NCBI RefSeq assembly: GCF_003298505.1
Contig: NZ_QNGB01000002.1
Coordinates: forward strand, 62,001 to 126,000
Direction of reading: 5' to 3'
Source: Roseovarius sp. TE539
GTDB lineage: Bacteria > Pseudomonadota > Alphaproteobacteria > Rhodobacterales > Rhodobacteraceae
DNA length: 64,000 nucleotides
Position numbers and translations under genes: made by a program. The notes below the pieces were generated by a model. It saw only the letters and a program-made list of their open reading frames with translations, did no database searches and was not told the DNA's origin. Positions 1 through 9,192 of this stretch are shown one piece after another (position 1 is the stretch's first letter; every line of letters begins with the position of its first letter).

Positions 1-1
1 C

Positions 2-778
2 GAAAGCCTGGAAGCCCTCTTGAACTATTCCACCGCCATCCAGGAGCAGAAGAATTCCAGCCAGGTTTCCCTCTTCGGGGAGGCGGGCGAGGATCTTCCG
101 GAGCCGCGCCTTGCCGCGGTGGAGGACTGGCTTCCGGCGGAGCGGCTGACCGAGGAATTTCGCGCCGTGGGGTTTTACCTGTCGGGTCATCCGCTGGATG
201 ACTACATGGCGGCGCTGCGGCGCAAGGACGTCAAGACCCTGGACGAGGTCACCGCGATGGCCGCGACCGCGCCGGTTGTCGTGAAAATGGCGGGCGTCGT
301 CGCGGGCCGTCAGGAGCGCAAGTCCGCGAGGGGTAACCGCTTCGCGTTTGCACAGCTTTCGGACACGACCGGCGGGTACGAGGTAACCATCTTCTCGGAT
401 ACGCTGGAAACCGCGCGCGAACATCTTGAGACCGGCGCGCAGGTGGTCATTACCGTCGAGGCGTCGATGGAAAGCGAGCAACTCAAGCTGCTGGCGCGAT
501 CCGTGCAACCCGCCGATGGCGTGGTGGCCGATGCGGGCATGGCGGGGCTGCGTGTTTTCGTCGAAAAGCAGGAGGTCATCGCCTCGGTCGCGTCAATCCT
601 TGAAAACGCCGCCCGCACGGTCAAACGTGGCGGTGCCGGCCCGGTCAGCTTCTGCCTGCTGGACCCGGATCTGCCCGGCGAAGTGGAGGTGGCCACGGGC
701 CGCGAATTCCCTGTCAGCCCGCAGGTCAAGGGTGCGATCAAGAGCCTGAACGGCGTGGTGACCGTCGAGGAATACTGA
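2..778 (+). CDS. dnaE: DNA polymerase III alpha subunit, C-terminal part (5' end outside window)
   Basis: This is the last ~258 residues of the replicative polymerase catalytic subunit; the frame is open to the left edge. It enters in the linker after the helix-hairpin-helix domain (SQVSLFGE, typical of alpha subunits) and continues through GFYLSGHPLDDY into an OB-fold domain (about VVKMAGVVAGRQERKSARGN to the repeated strand LKLLARSVQP), which binds single-stranded template. The polymerase active-site aspartates lie outside the window. It converges with slyX 20 bp downstream. Identity rests on the characteristic YLSGHPLD motif and the OB arrangement. Confidence 0.93.
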   Translation, partial: ESLEALLNYSTAIQEQKNSSQVSLFGEAGEDLPEPRLAAVEDWLPAERLTEEFRAVGFYLSGHPLDDYMAALRRKDVKTLDEVTAMAATAPVVVKMAGVVAGRQERKSARGNRFAFAQLSDTTGGYEVTIFSDTLETAREHLETGAQVVITVEASMESEQLKLLARSVQPADGVVADAGMAGLRVFVEKQEVIASVASILENAARTVKRGGAGPVSFCLLDPDLPGEVEVATGREFPVSPQVKGAIKSLNGVVTVEEY

Positions 779-798
779 GCCGTCGCGCGCCGCCCGCC

Positions 799-993
799 TT
801 ACCAGTGCGGCGGTGGCCGGTTCGTGTCGGCCCCGCTATCCCCCTCGCCGGTGGCGCGCGCGGCCTCGCGTGACATCAGCAAGTCGAGACGTGTTCTCAA
901 AGCGGCGATCTCGGTTTCCTGGCGGGCGACGGTGTCCGACAGGTCCTCGACCGCGCGGGTCAGGTGGGCGATCTGCTCTTCAATCTCTCTCAT
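799..993 (-). CDS. slyX: SlyX family protein
   Basis: This is a 64-residue protein that is almost entirely a coiled coil, with heptads from REIEEQIAHLTRAVEDL to LRTRLDLLMSR, followed by a short polar tail ending in PPPHW. The PPH-aromatic end and the length match the SlyX family, whose molecular role is unknown. It is divergent from hisS and convergent with dnaE. The ATG start gives the usual family length. Confidence 0.85.
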   Translation of the reverse strand: MREIEEQIAHLTRAVEDLSDTVARQETEIAALRTRLDLLMSREAARATGEGDSGADTNRPPPHW

Positions 994-1101
994 GAGCGCA
1001 GATAGGCCGCGCCGCGCGGCTTGGTCAAGTGTCCGGTCGCTTGCCCCCGCCGCGCCCTTCGGCTAGACCCCGCGGCGAACGTCCCCGGCAAGGATCCCGC
1101 C

Positions 1102-2715
1102 ATGGCCAAGACCAGGAAACAGCCCCGTCCCAAGGCCGAGACACCGAAGGGATTCCGCGATTATTTCGGCGCCGAGGTGACCGAGCGCGCGGCGATGCTC
1201 GACGCCATTGCGGCAGTCTACCACCGCTACGGCTTTGACGCGCTGGAAAGCAGCGCGGTCGAGACGGTCGAGGCGCTTGGCAAGTTCCTTCCGGATGTGG
1301 ACCGGCCCAATGCGGGCGTCTTTGCATGGCAGGAGGATGACGAGGGCGGCAAGGGTGACTGGCTGGCGCTGCGCTATGACCTGACCGCGCCGCTGGCGCG
1401 GGTCTACGCGCAGCACCGCAACGAGCTGCCAACACCCTACCGGCGCTACGCCATGGGCCCCGTCTGGCGCAACGAAAAGCCCGGGCCGGGGCGGTATCGG
1501 CAATTCTATCAATGCGATGCGGACACGGTGGGCAGCGCCTCGATGGCCGCCGACGCAGAGATCTGCGCGATGCTCGCCGACACGCTGGAAGCGGTCGGCA
1601 TCCCGCGCGGGGATTACGTGGTGCGGGTGAACAACCGGAAGGTGCTGAACGGGGTGCTGGAGGCGACAGGCGTCTCTGACCCCGAGCAACAGGCCGCTGT
1701 TCTACGTACCATCGACAAGTTCGACAAGGTGGGCGAGAGCGGCGTGCGCGAGTTGCTGGGCAAGGGGCGGCTCGACGCCTCGGGGGCCTTTATCGATGGG
1801 GTGGGCCTTAGTGACGCGCAGGTCGAGACTGTAGTCTCATTCTTAATGGCGCGCCGGGATATCCCTAATTTAGAAGAGTTGGCAGTGGAATCAGCAATCA
1901 GTGCACATCGCGGAATAGGTTACGCGGCCAGCATTGTTGAGGCCTTTCACAGAGTCGATTTGGGGAATCTCGACGCCGGGATGGAGTTGAACGTAATTGT
2001 CCTAAACAAGCTTTTGGATGTTGTGGGAGACTCAGAGATAGGGAAGGAAGGCGTTCAAGAGCTGGCGCAAATAACGAATTTCATGATTGCTCAAGGCTAC
2101 GGCCCAGACCGCATTGCCATCGATCCCTCCGTGGTGCGCGGCCTTGGCTATTATACCGGCCCGGTCTTCGAGGCGGAGCTGACCTTTGAAATCCTTGATG
2201 AAAAAGGCCGCAAGCGGCAATTCGGCTCGGTTGCGGGCGGGGGGCGGTATGATGACCTCGTGAAGCGGTTCACAGGACAGGCGGTGCCGGCAACGGGCGT
2301 CTCCATCGGGGTGGACCGGTTGCTTGCAGCGCTGCGCGAAAAGGGGCGCATGGGCGGTGCGGCGCAGGGGCCTGTCGTGGTGACCGTGATGGACCGTGCG
2401 CACATGGCCGATTATCAGGCCATGGTTGGTGAGCTCAGGCAGGCGGGAATTCGCGCCGAGGTCTACCTTGGCAACCCCAAGAACTTCGGCAACCAGCTCA
2501 AATACGCCGACAAGCGCGGCAGCCCGGTGGCAGTGATCGCGGGCAGCGAAGAGTTCGAGCGCGGCGTGGTTCAGGTCAAGGACCTCGTGCTCGGCGCGCG
2601 GATCGCCGAGAACGCGACGCTTGAGGAATGGAAGGAGCGGCCCAGCCAGGTCGAGGTTCCGCGCGATCAGCTCGTGCAGAAAATACGGGACATCCTGAAG
2701 GAGCAGGGCGGATGA
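1102..2715 (+). CDS. hisS: Histidyl-tRNA synthetase with an atypical low-G+C internal tract
   Basis: This class II synthetase charges tRNA-His with histidine in the cytoplasm. Motif 1 begins near [10 protein letters not shown], the motif 2 region is [21 protein letters not shown], the histidine signature is [12 protein letters not shown], and motif 3 lies at GGGRYDDL...[12 protein letters not shown]-terminal anticodon-binding domain follows. The ATG at 1102 was chosen because it gives the expected N-terminus; the frame is open further upstream but that part looks non-coding. At 537 residues it is longer than I expect for this family. The excess lies in the tract at about 1822-2100, where codon use changes sharply (see findings). 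Its stop overlaps the hisZ start (ATGA), so hisS-hisZ-hisG are probably cotranscribed. Confidence 0.95.
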   Translation: MAKTRKQPRPKAETPKGFRDYFGAEVTERAAMLDAIAAVYHRYGFDALESSAVETVEALGKFLPDVDRPNAGVFAWQEDDEGGKGDWLALRYDLTAPLARVYAQHRNELPTPYRRYAMGPVWRNEKPGPGRYRQFYQCDADTVGSASMAADAEICAMLADTLEAVGIPRGDYVVRVNNRKVLNGVLEATGVSDPEQQAAVLRTIDKFDKVGESGVRELLGKGRLDASGAFIDGVGLSDAQVETVVSFLMARRDIPNLEELAVESAISAHRGIGYAASIVEAFHRVDLGNLDAGMELNVIVLNKLLDVVGDSEIGKEGVQELAQITNFMIAQGYGPDRIAIDPSVVRGLGYYTGPVFEAELTFEILDEKGRKRQFGSVAGGGRYDDLVKRFTGQAVPATGVSIGVDRLLAALREKGRMGGAAQGPVVVTVMDRAHMADYQAMVGELRQAGIRAEVYLGNPKNFGNQLKYADKRGSPVAVIAGSEEFERGVVQVKDLVLGARIAENATLEEWKERPSQVEVPRDQLVQKIRDILKEQGG

Positions 2716-3797
2716 CCGACCGCGCCGAGGTCCGCCGCGAGGCCGCGCGGCTGCGGGCCCTTTTCGAGAATGCAGGCGCCCGCCCGGTCGAGACGACGAT
2801 CCTGCAGCCTGCCGAGGTGCTGCTTGATCTTTATGGCGAGGACATGCGCGCGCGGGCTTATGTCACCTCGGATGCGCTCAGGGGCGAGCAGATGCTGCGG
2901 CCGGATTTTACCGTTCCGGTCGTGCAGATGCACATGTCTGACGGCGCCGAGCCGGCGCGCTACACCTATGCGGGCGAAATCTTTCGCCGGCAGGAGGATG
3001 ACCCGGACCGGGCCAACGAGTATTTTCAGGTCGGGTTCGAGATCTTCGGGCGTGACACGCCGGCCATGGCGGATGCCGAGGTTTTTTCACGGATATTCAA
3101 TATCCTGAAACCGCTTGGCCTGCGTGCGGCGACGGGTGATATCGGTATTCTCATGGCGGCGGTCGAGGGCTTGCGGACAACTGCCCGGCGCAAGGCGGCA
3201 CTAAGGCGGCATATATGGCGGCCACGGCGCTTTCGCGCCTTGATCGACCGTTTCGCCGGACGGGCGCCGGTGCCTGCGGCGCGGGCGGCGCTGCTTGACC
3301 GGGCCGATCCCATGGCCGCCGCCGGACCCGTGATCGGGTTGCGGGGAGAAGAGGAAATAATGACCCGTATCAACGCCTTGAAGGAAGATGCGGCGACCCC
3401 GCCGATTTCGGAAAACGAGGTGGCGCTTCTGGATGCGATCCTTTCAGTGCGTGAAACCAGCGACAATGCCATCGAACGCCTGCGCGATATTGCCGTGGAT
3501 CTGCCCGCGATCTCGGCTTCTGTGGACCGCCTGGCGGATCGGCTGGAGGCGCTGGAGGCGCGGGGGATTGCCGCCCGAACACTGGATTTCGAAGCCAGCT
3601 ACGGTCGCGCCCAGATGGAATATTACGACGGTTTTGTCTTTGGATTCTATGCCGAAAGCAGGCCGGATCTGCCGCCGGTGGCGACCGGTGGACGCTATGA
3701 CGCGTTGACCCGGCAACTGGGCGGCAGCCGCGAGATCCCGGCCGTGGGCGGGGTGATCCGCCCGGGGCTGGTTCTGAAGCTGGGAGGCGCGGCATGA
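2712..3797 (+). CDS. hisZ: ATP phosphoribosyltransferase regulatory subunit
   Basis: This is a 361-residue HisRS-like paralogue that lacks aminoacylation function and forms the regulatory subunit for short-form HisG in the first step of histidine synthesis. Remnants of class II motifs are visible: [33 protein letters not shown] and, near the end, [15 protein letters not shown]. The [10 protein letters not shown] segment replaces the HisS histidine-binding signature. It starts at an ATGA overlap with hisS and its last four bases overlap the start of hisG, so the three are translationally coupled. Separation of HisZ from HisS rests on length and missing catalytic residues. Confidence 0.92.
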   Translation: MTDRAEVRREAARLRALFENAGARPVETTILQPAEVLLDLYGEDMRARAYVTSDALRGEQMLRPDFTVPVVQMHMSDGAEPARYTYAGEIFRRQEDDPDRANEYFQVGFEIFGRDTPAMADAEVFSRIFNILKPLGLRAATGDIGILMAAVEGLRTTARRKAALRRHIWRPRRFRALIDRFAGRAPVPAARAALLDRADPMAAAGPVIGLRGEEEIMTRINALKEDAATPPISENEVALLDAILSVRETSDNAIERLRDIAVDLPAISASVDRLADRLEALEARGIAARTLDFEASYGRAQMEYYDGFVFGFYAESRPDLPPVATGGRYDALTRQLGGSREIPAVGGVIRPGLVLKLGGAA

Positions 3798-4489
3798 GCA
3801 TTAAACTGGGCGTGCCGTCCAAGGGTCGGCTGATGGAGAAGACTTTTGACTGGTTCGGCGCGCGCGGGATCACATTGGGCCGGGCCGGGTCGGAACGCGA
3901 GTATTCGGGATACGTTCAAGGCATTGATAACGTTGATCTTGTTTTGCTTTCTGCGGGTGAGATCCCGCGCGAGTTGGCCGCCGGCCGGATCCATCTGGGC
4001 GTCACGGGCAGTGATCTGGTGCGCGAGAAGCTGGGCCAATGGCACACCCGTGTCGAGGAGCTGGCGGAACTGGGGTTCGGGCATGCGGACCTGGTTCTGG
4101 CTGTGCCCGCGGCGTGGGTGGATGTGAGCGTGCTGGACGACCTTGATGCGGTCGCTGCAGCTTTCCGGACAAGGCACGGATTTCGCTTGAGGATTGCCAC
4201 CAAGTATCACCGGCTGGTGCGGGAGTTCCTGCGCGAAAACGGAGTCGCGGATTACCAGTTGGTGGACAGCCAGGGCGCCACCGAGGGCACGGTCAAGAAC
4301 GAGACCGCCGAGGCGATCGCCGACATCACCTCCTCGGGAGATACCTTGCGGGCCAACCATTTGAAAACGCTGGAAGACGGCCTGATCCTGCAATCCCAGG
4401 CCACGCTTTTCCGGTCGCGCGCCGCGGCGCTGGACGAGGGCGGGCGGGCCACGCTCGGGGCGTTGCTGCGCCGGCTTTCGGCGGATTGA
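3794..4489 (+). CDS. hisG: ATP phosphoribosyltransferase, short form
   Basis: This enzyme condenses ATP with phosphoribosyl pyrophosphate, the committed step of histidine synthesis. At 231 residues it is the short form, lacking the C-terminal regulatory ACT-like domain, which is why HisZ is required. It begins with LGVPSKGRLMEKTFDWF, typical of the family, and contains the phosphoribosyl-binding stretch around LVDSQGATEGTVKNET. It is the last gene of the hisS-hisZ-hisG run; no further his genes follow. Confidence 0.95.
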   Translation: MSIKLGVPSKGRLMEKTFDWFGARGITLGRAGSEREYSGYVQGIDNVDLVLLSAGEIPRELAAGRIHLGVTGSDLVREKLGQWHTRVEELAELGFGHADLVLAVPAAWVDVSVLDDLDAVAAAFRTRHGFRLRIATKYHRLVREFLRENGVADYQLVDSQGATEGTVKNETAEAIADITSSGDTLRANHLKTLEDGLILQSQATLFRSRAAALDEGGRATLGALLRRLSAD

Positions 4490-4685
4490 ACGGCGGGCCG
4501 GCAGCCCCCGGCTCCTGAAAAATCCGAAGATCATGTTCCGGGGTCTTTAACGATGAAGCGGGCGATGGCCCATCATGCTGGTCCTGCCCCGGAAACCGGG
4601 CCTCGATCCGGGTCGTCGCGGGTCTTGCAACCGGTTCCGAGCGCTTCGGGCTTGGCGGCCCTTTTTGTGTTTCGCGTTGCGGCGA

Positions 4686-4702
4686 GGCGGCCCCTGAGGC
4701 CG
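4686..4702 (-). terminator. Short hairpin after the response-regulator gene
   Basis: GCGGCC and GGCCGC pair perfectly across a five-base loop directly beyond the stop of the response-regulator gene. No T run follows on the minus strand, so an intrinsic terminator is only a possibility. hisG ends on the other strand about 200 bp away and the rest of that gap shows nothing clear. Confidence 0.35.
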
Positions 4703-4703
4703 C

Positions 4704-5384
4704 TCACAGCCGCGCGCCGGTGCCCTGCAGGACGCCGTGTTCCATCGCGTAGCGCGTCAGGCCCGCGGTCGAGGAAATTCCAAGTTTGCGCTTGATGTTC
4801 TTGCGATGGGTTTCGACGGTCCGCACGGAAATATCGAGTTCGGTGGCGACTTCGCGGTTGGAGCGGCCCTGAGCGACCTGCAGCAGGATCATCTGCTCGC
4901 GGTTGGTGAGCTGTTCGCGACCGTGCCCGTCCTGCGGTGTCAGCGAGCCCTGGGCGCCGGTGCAAAGATAGCGCTCTCCCGCCAGCACCTTGTCGATGGC
5001 GTGACGGATCTCCTCGGTCGGGACGTCCTTGAGAACATAGCCCATTGCGCCGTGGCTCAGTGCCGAGGTGATGTATTCCGGGCTGTCATGCATGCTCAGG
5101 ACGAGGATGCGGGTTTGAGGGCGCCGTTCGAGGATGATCTCGGTGGTCGACAACCCGCCTATGCCGGGCATGTTGAGATCCAGAACGATAAGGTCCGGGT
5201 CGAGTGTGCCAACCCGCTCGATTATCTCGCTGCCGCTTGAAAGGGTGGCAATGACGCGAAAGTGATCGTAGCTTTCGAGGATTGCCTGTATACCCTCGGC
5301 GACCATCGGATGATCGTCGACGATCACGATGCGCGCGGGGCGGGCTGGGGACGGCGCGGGGCCGTGATCCGGTTCCGGGGTCAT
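4704..5384 (-). CDS. NarL/FixJ-type response regulator
   Basis: This is a 226-residue two-domain regulator. The receiver domain (about residues 18-135) has the acidic pair DD at 23-24, the phospho-acceptor Asp69 in VLDLNMPG and the conserved lysine in GYVLKD. The LuxR-type helix-turn-helix (about 158-205) reads LTNREQMILL ... SNREVATELDISVRTVETH. Its ATG overlaps the stop of the kinase gene by four bases, so the two are a cognate pair. The kinase gene is divergent from a TRAP transporter, suggesting that transporter is the target. The ligand is unknown. Confidence 0.93.
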   Translation of the reverse strand: MTPEPDHGPAPSPARPARIVIVDDHPMVAEGIQAILESYDHFRVIATLSSGSEIIERVGTLDPDLIVLDLNMPGIGGLSTTEIILERRPQTRILVLSMHDSPEYITSALSHGAMGYVLKDVPTEEIRHAIDKVLAGERYLCTGAQGSLTPQDGHGREQLTNREQMILLQVAQGRSNREVATELDISVRTVETHRKNIKRKLGISSTAGLTRYAMEHGVLQGTGARL

Positions 5385-6811
5385 GCGTGGGCCTTTCTGT
5401 CGGGTTCGGCGGCGTCCTGCGGCGCCAGAAGGTGGCTGAGCGGCACTGTCGCTTCGATCACGGTGCCGGTGCGGCCTGACTGGATCGTCAGGGTTCCGTC
5501 AAGCTGTTCGATGCGTTCCTGCATGTTGCGCAGGCCGAGCCCCGTTGCCGGCCCATCGCGGTTGCGCCCGCCCGCGCCGATGCCGCAACCGTTGTCGGCG
5601 ACCCTGAGCGTGGCACCGCGAAGATGGCCGCGGATGTCGATCGAAACGCGGCTTGCGCCGGCATGGCGCTCGATGTTGGTCAGGGCCTCCTGCGCGACGC
5701 GGTAAAGCGCGATCTTGGCGTCATCGTCCAGGCGGTTTCGGAACACCGCGGTGTCGAATTCGGTGGCGATTCCGGTACGGGTGCCGAAATCCTCGGCAAG
5801 TGCCTTGAGAGCGGGGCCAAGCCCCAGATCATCAAGCGTGCCGGGACGCAGGTCGCGGCTGATGCGGCGCACTTCCTGTATGGCGCCGGACAGGTGCGCG
5901 ATCCCGTTTTGCAGGTTCTCCGAGGCGCGCGCATCCCCGGTCTCGAGACGGCGGCGGGCGATATCGAGCGCATAACGCACCCCGACAAGGATCTGGCTGA
6001 TGCCGTCATGCAGTTCGCGCGCCACGCGTCCACGCTCTTCTTCCTGGGCGTCAAAGATCCTCTGGGTCAGCTTCTTGAGCTTGGCATCGGCAAGGCGGCG
6101 CTCGCGGATATTGATGAAAAGTCCCGATATGAAGACCAGGAGAAGTGCCGCGAGGGTGATGCCGCCGATCCACAGGAAGGTGCGTTGCATGCGGGCCTCG
6201 ACCCCGGCGCGCGCGGCACCGACAGTGTCCAGCGCGTCGTCGATGAATACGCCGGTGCCCACGGCCCACCGCCAATCCTGAAGACCGATGACATAAGCCA
6301 CCATCCGGTCCTCCTCGCCGGTCGAGGGCTTGGGCCACTGGAAACTGTGGTACCCGCCACCCGAGCGTGCCAGCCGGATCAGTTCGTCAGTGACCGGAGT
6401 GCCTTCGCTGTCGGTGAGTCCGCGCCATTCGCGCCCGATCAGTTCGGTGCGGCGCGGGCTGACAAGGTTCCTGCCATCGTAATCGAACACGAAGAAATAG
6501 CCGTCCTGCCCGTAAAGCAGCGCCGCGAGCGTCCGGGTCACGGCCAGTTTGGCGGCCTCGTCATCAGGCGCGGCGCGGCCGTAATCGTTCATTATGGCAC
6601 CCCTTGCGATCGACAGGTAGTTCCTGAGTTCCGCGCGCTTGGCCGCGATGAGCTGTTCCTCCAGGCTGCGAATCTCCCGTTCGGTCAACTGCCGCGACTG
6701 CACCGTCACAAGTACCGATATCGCGACCGCCGAGAGGATGAGCGGCAGCGTTGCCATCAGGAAAAGCTTCTGGCCATACCCAAGGTCGAGACGGTCGAAA
6801 AAGCGTCGCAT
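5381..6811 (-). CDS. Membrane histidine kinase with periplasmic Cache domain (HisKA_3)
   Basis: The kinase (476 residues from the ATG at 6811; an upstream in-frame start at 6913 would add 34 unlikely residues) has a first membrane helix at about 18-36 and a periplasmic single-Cache sensor (about 40-205, with DGYFFVFDYDGRNLVSP and WRWAVGTGVFIDDALD). A second helix follows at about 211-233. The dimerisation/phosphoacceptor box has His268 in RVARELHDGISQ, followed by an HATPase domain with DNGCGIG and GLGLRNMQERI. DctB-like Cache sensors often bind small organic acids. Together with the divergent TRAP genes this suggests sensing of the transported compound, which is inference. Confidence 0.9.
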   Translation of the reverse strand: MRRFFDRLDLGYGQKLFLMATLPLILSAVAISVLVTVQSRQLTEREIRSLEEQLIAAKRAELRNYLSIARGAIMNDYGRAAPDDEAAKLAVTRTLAALLYGQDGYFFVFDYDGRNLVSPRRTELIGREWRGLTDSEGTPVTDELIRLARSGGGYHSFQWPKPSTGEEDRMVAYVIGLQDWRWAVGTGVFIDDALDTVGAARAGVEARMQRTFLWIGGITLAALLLVFISGLFINIRERRLADAKLKKLTQRIFDAQEEERGRVARELHDGISQILVGVRYALDIARRRLETGDARASENLQNGIAHLSGAIQEVRRISRDLRPGTLDDLGLGPALKALAEDFGTRTGIATEFDTAVFRNRLDDDAKIALYRVAQEALTNIERHAGASRVSIDIRGHLRGATLRVADNGCGIGAGGRNRDGPATGLGLRNMQERIEQLDGTLTIQSGRTGTVIEATVPLSHLLAPQDAAEPDRKAHA

Positions 6812-6980
6812 GTCGCTTCGATACGTCGAATCGAAGCCGAATCCCAGAGGCACGACATCCCGGCGCGCCCGGCAGGGGCATCCTTCCCCGATGGGTGCTG
6901 CAATTCGTATCACATTCTACGCATAAATTGGTATTCCCATGTGCCGGAGCGGACGCTAGGTTCATGGCACTTGCAATGGC

Positions 6981-7012
6981 TTGCGCAAGGTTCGGGAGAG
7001 GCCCTTGCGCAA
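6981..7012. promoter_or_regulatory. Paired TTGCGCAA palindromes upstream of the TRAP operon
   Basis: The 8-bp palindrome TTGCGCAA occurs at 6981-6988 and again at 7005-7012, 24 bp apart, in the 229-bp divergent region between the kinase and the TRAP binding-protein gene. The first copy extends to CTTGCGCAAG. Two identical palindromes on nearly the same helix face, just upstream of the gene's ribosome binding site (GGGAGGAA at about 7025), fit binding by a dimeric regulator. The adjacent NarL-type regulator is the obvious candidate, but that link is inference. Confidence 0.5.
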
Positions 7013-7040
7013 AATCACCAATACGGGAGGAACAGATCAA

Positions 7041-8126
7041 ATGGATCGTCGCTCATTTCTGAAGAATTCGGCACTCGGCGGCACAGCCGCCGCGGCAACC
7101 ACGCTGGCCGCGCCGGCCTATGCGCAGGGCAAGCGGACACTTACCATGGTCACCACATGGGGGCGTGGGCTGGCCGGTGTGCATGACGCCGCGCAGTACT
7201 GCGCGGACGTGATCACCGAGATGTCGGACGGCAACATCACCGTCGATCTCAAGGCCGGTGGCGAACTCGTCGGCGCGTTCGAGGTGTTCGACGCGGTCTC
7301 GGCCGGTCAGGCCGACATGTACCATGCCGTGGATTACTATTTCCTCGGGCAACACCCGGCGCTGTCGTTCTTCAGCCAGGTGCCGTTCGGGATGAACTTC
7401 CAAGAATACAACAACTGGTTCTACCATGCAGGTGGCCGCGAACTTGCGGACGAACTGTATACGATCTTCGGTCTCAAGTGTTTCCCAGCGGGCAACACCG
7501 GTCCGCAGTCCGGCGGCTGGTTCAGCAAGGAAATCAACAGCCCCGACGATTTCCAGGGCCTGAAGTTCCGCATGCCGGGCCAGGGTGGCCAGGTGCTGGG
7601 CAAGCTGGGCGCGAGCGTCCAGAACCTGCCCGGTTCGGAGGTGTATCAGGCGCTTGCTTCGGGTGCGATCGACGGCACCGAGTGGATCGGACCGTGGGCC
7701 GACGAGAAGGCCGGGTTCCAGGAGATCACGCAATTCTACTACACTGCTGGTTTCCACGAGCCGGGTCCGAACCTCAACCTGACGCTCAACCTCGATGTGT
7801 ATGAAAGCATGACGCCGGCCCAGCAGGCGATCGTCAGCAACGGAGCGCAGGCCGCCAACATCTGGTCGATGTCGCAATTCATGGCCAATAACGGGGCCGC
7901 GTTGCAGCGCCTTCAGTCGGGGGGCGTCAAGGTTCTGGAATTCCCCGACAGCGTGTGGGACGCCTTCGGCGCCGCCTCCCGCGAGGTCGTGCAGGAGCCG
8001 ATGGACGACGATATCTACAAGACCTGTTACGACAGCTACATGAAATCGCTGGAAAGCTCGGCCGGGTGGGGCAGCCGTTCCGAGGGCGCGTTCACCGCGC
8101 AGCGTAACCGCGTGATGGGTATCTGA
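7041..8126 (+). CDS. TRAP transporter periplasmic binding protein, TakP-like
   Basis: This 361-residue DctP-family binding protein carries an N-terminal Tat signal (MDRRSFLKNS, cleavage probably after AYA at residue 28). It matches the FcbT1/TakP branch, whose characterised member binds 2-oxo acids. Branch features include GNTGPQSGGWFSKEIN, the carboxylate-binding Arg177 in LKFRMPG, and GAIDGTEWIGPWADEKAGF. It delivers substrate to the two membrane proteins encoded next. The ATG at 7041 has a GGGAGGAAC ribosome binding site. A strong hairpin separates it from the permease genes, so it is probably made in excess. Substrate class is family-based; the exact substrate is unknown. Confidence 0.9.
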   Translation: MDRRSFLKNSALGGTAAAATTLAAPAYAQGKRTLTMVTTWGRGLAGVHDAAQYCADVITEMSDGNITVDLKAGGELVGAFEVFDAVSAGQADMYHAVDYYFLGQHPALSFFSQVPFGMNFQEYNNWFYHAGGRELADELYTIFGLKCFPAGNTGPQSGGWFSKEINSPDDFQGLKFRMPGQGGQVLGKLGASVQNLPGSEVYQALASGAIDGTEWIGPWADEKAGFQEITQFYYTAGFHEPGPNLNLTLNLDVYESMTPAQQAIVSNGAQAANIWSMSQFMANNGAALQRLQSGGVKVLEFPDSVWDAFGAASREVVQEPMDDDIYKTCYDSYMKSLESSAGWGSRSEGAFTAQRNRVMGI

Positions 8127-8146
8127 CCCACGCCTGACACCATAAA

Positions 8147-8175
8147 GGCCGCGCCCCCGAGCAGGGGGCGCGGCC
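8147..8175 (+). terminator. 12-bp perfect hairpin between binding-protein and permease genes
   Basis: GGCCGCGCCCCC pairs completely with GGGGGCGCGGCC across the loop GAGCA, 20 bp after the binding-protein stop. There is no T run, so it more likely acts as a partial terminator or a 3' barrier to mRNA decay that raises binding-protein output over the permeases. This is a common arrangement in transporter operons. Confidence 0.65.
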
Positions 8176-8242
8176 GGCGTGGCGGATGCAGGGCCGGACC
8201 CGATGCGGGCGGCCGTGACATGACTGCGGTCTGGGGGTTTCC

Positions 8243-9178
8243 ATGGAGAATGAAAGAAGCGCCGGCCTGATCGAGATTCTGACGGCCGTTGGCAGCGGCC
8301 TCTTGTGGGTTGCCCAGTCCGTCGCGATGGCCTTCTACCACATCGTTTACGCTGTCACCCATCCACAATTGTGGCTGGACTGGACCGACAAGGAAGCGAT
8401 CATGAGGTTCGTCTATTACGGCGGATCGGTCGAATTCTTCTTTGCCGTCTTCGCGATTTTCCTGGTGGTCACCGGCGTGGGCCTGTGGCGCAACGGTTTC
8501 ATGTGGGGCTGCGTTCGCGTGCTGGAGGGGTTCGCCAACACCGTTGGCCACCTTTTCGCCTGGGCCGGCCTGATCATGGTGATACAGCAGATCATAATCG
8601 TCTTCATACAGCGCATTTTCGCCCGCCCTGACATCGTGCTGGGTTTCGGCATCCCGCTGGAGATGGACATCAGCTGGTGGTCGGAGGAACTCAAGCTCTA
8701 CAACGCGATGGTGGTTGCGCTGTGCTGCACCTATACCTTCGTGCAGGGCGGGCATGTGCGGGTCGACCTGATCTATTCCGCGCTGCGGTTCCGCTCCAAG
8801 AAGGTGATCGACATGGTGGGGTCGGTCCTTTTCATGATGCCGATGGCCGTGCTGGTGTGGATGTACGGCTGGTTTTTCCTGTGGCGTCACCTGATCACAC
8901 CCAAGCCGTCCGCCAGCGACACGCTGGACCGGCTGATGCTGAAATCCCGCGCCGTGCGCTGGAATGTCGAGACGATCGGGTTCAGCCCCAACGGGTTCAA
9001 CGGCTATTTCCTGTTCAAGGTGCTGCTGGTGGCCTTCGCCGGCATGGTCTTCCTGCACGCGGTGGCATTTCTCTACCGCTCGTTCCTGGAATGGAAAGAA
9101 GGCGAGGCGAGCGCCAACAAGTATCTCGACCGTGACAATCTGGGCGAAGACGACGACGCCTACGAGGGCGCGCATTAA
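8243..9178 (+). CDS. TRAP transporter small permease subunit (DctQ/FcbT2 type)
   Basis: This membrane protein (311 residues) is longer than ordinary DctQ subunits of 160-200 residues. Several hydrophobic helices are evident: LIEILTAVGSGLLWVAQSV, VEFFFAVFAIFLVV, LFAWAGLIMVIQQIIIVF, MVGSVLFMMPMAVLVWMYGW and a last one at about 270-292. The core DctQ signature is around MVVALCCTYTFVQGGHVRVDL. The enlarged size fits the FcbT2 branch that accompanies TakP-like binding proteins. It precedes the large permease by 14 bp and forms the membrane complex with it. Confidence 0.88.
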   Translation: MENERSAGLIEILTAVGSGLLWVAQSVAMAFYHIVYAVTHPQLWLDWTDKEAIMRFVYYGGSVEFFFAVFAIFLVVTGVGLWRNGFMWGCVRVLEGFANTVGHLFAWAGLIMVIQQIIIVFIQRIFARPDIVLGFGIPLEMDISWWSEELKLYNAMVVALCCTYTFVQGGHVRVDLIYSALRFRSKKVIDMVGSVLFMMPMAVLVWMYGWFFLWRHLITPKPSASDTLDRLMLKSRAVRWNVETIGFSPNGFNGYFLFKVLLVAFAGMVFLHAVAFLYRSFLEWKEGEASANKYLDRDNLGEDDDAYEGAH

Positions 9179-9192
9179 AGGGGCGTTGAGAC

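Noticed and set aside
6966..6984. Sigma-54-like promoter (TGGCAC...TTGC) upstream of the TRAP operon
   Set aside because: The GG and GC elements are separated by 11 rather than 10 bases; sigma-54 promoters rarely tolerate that.
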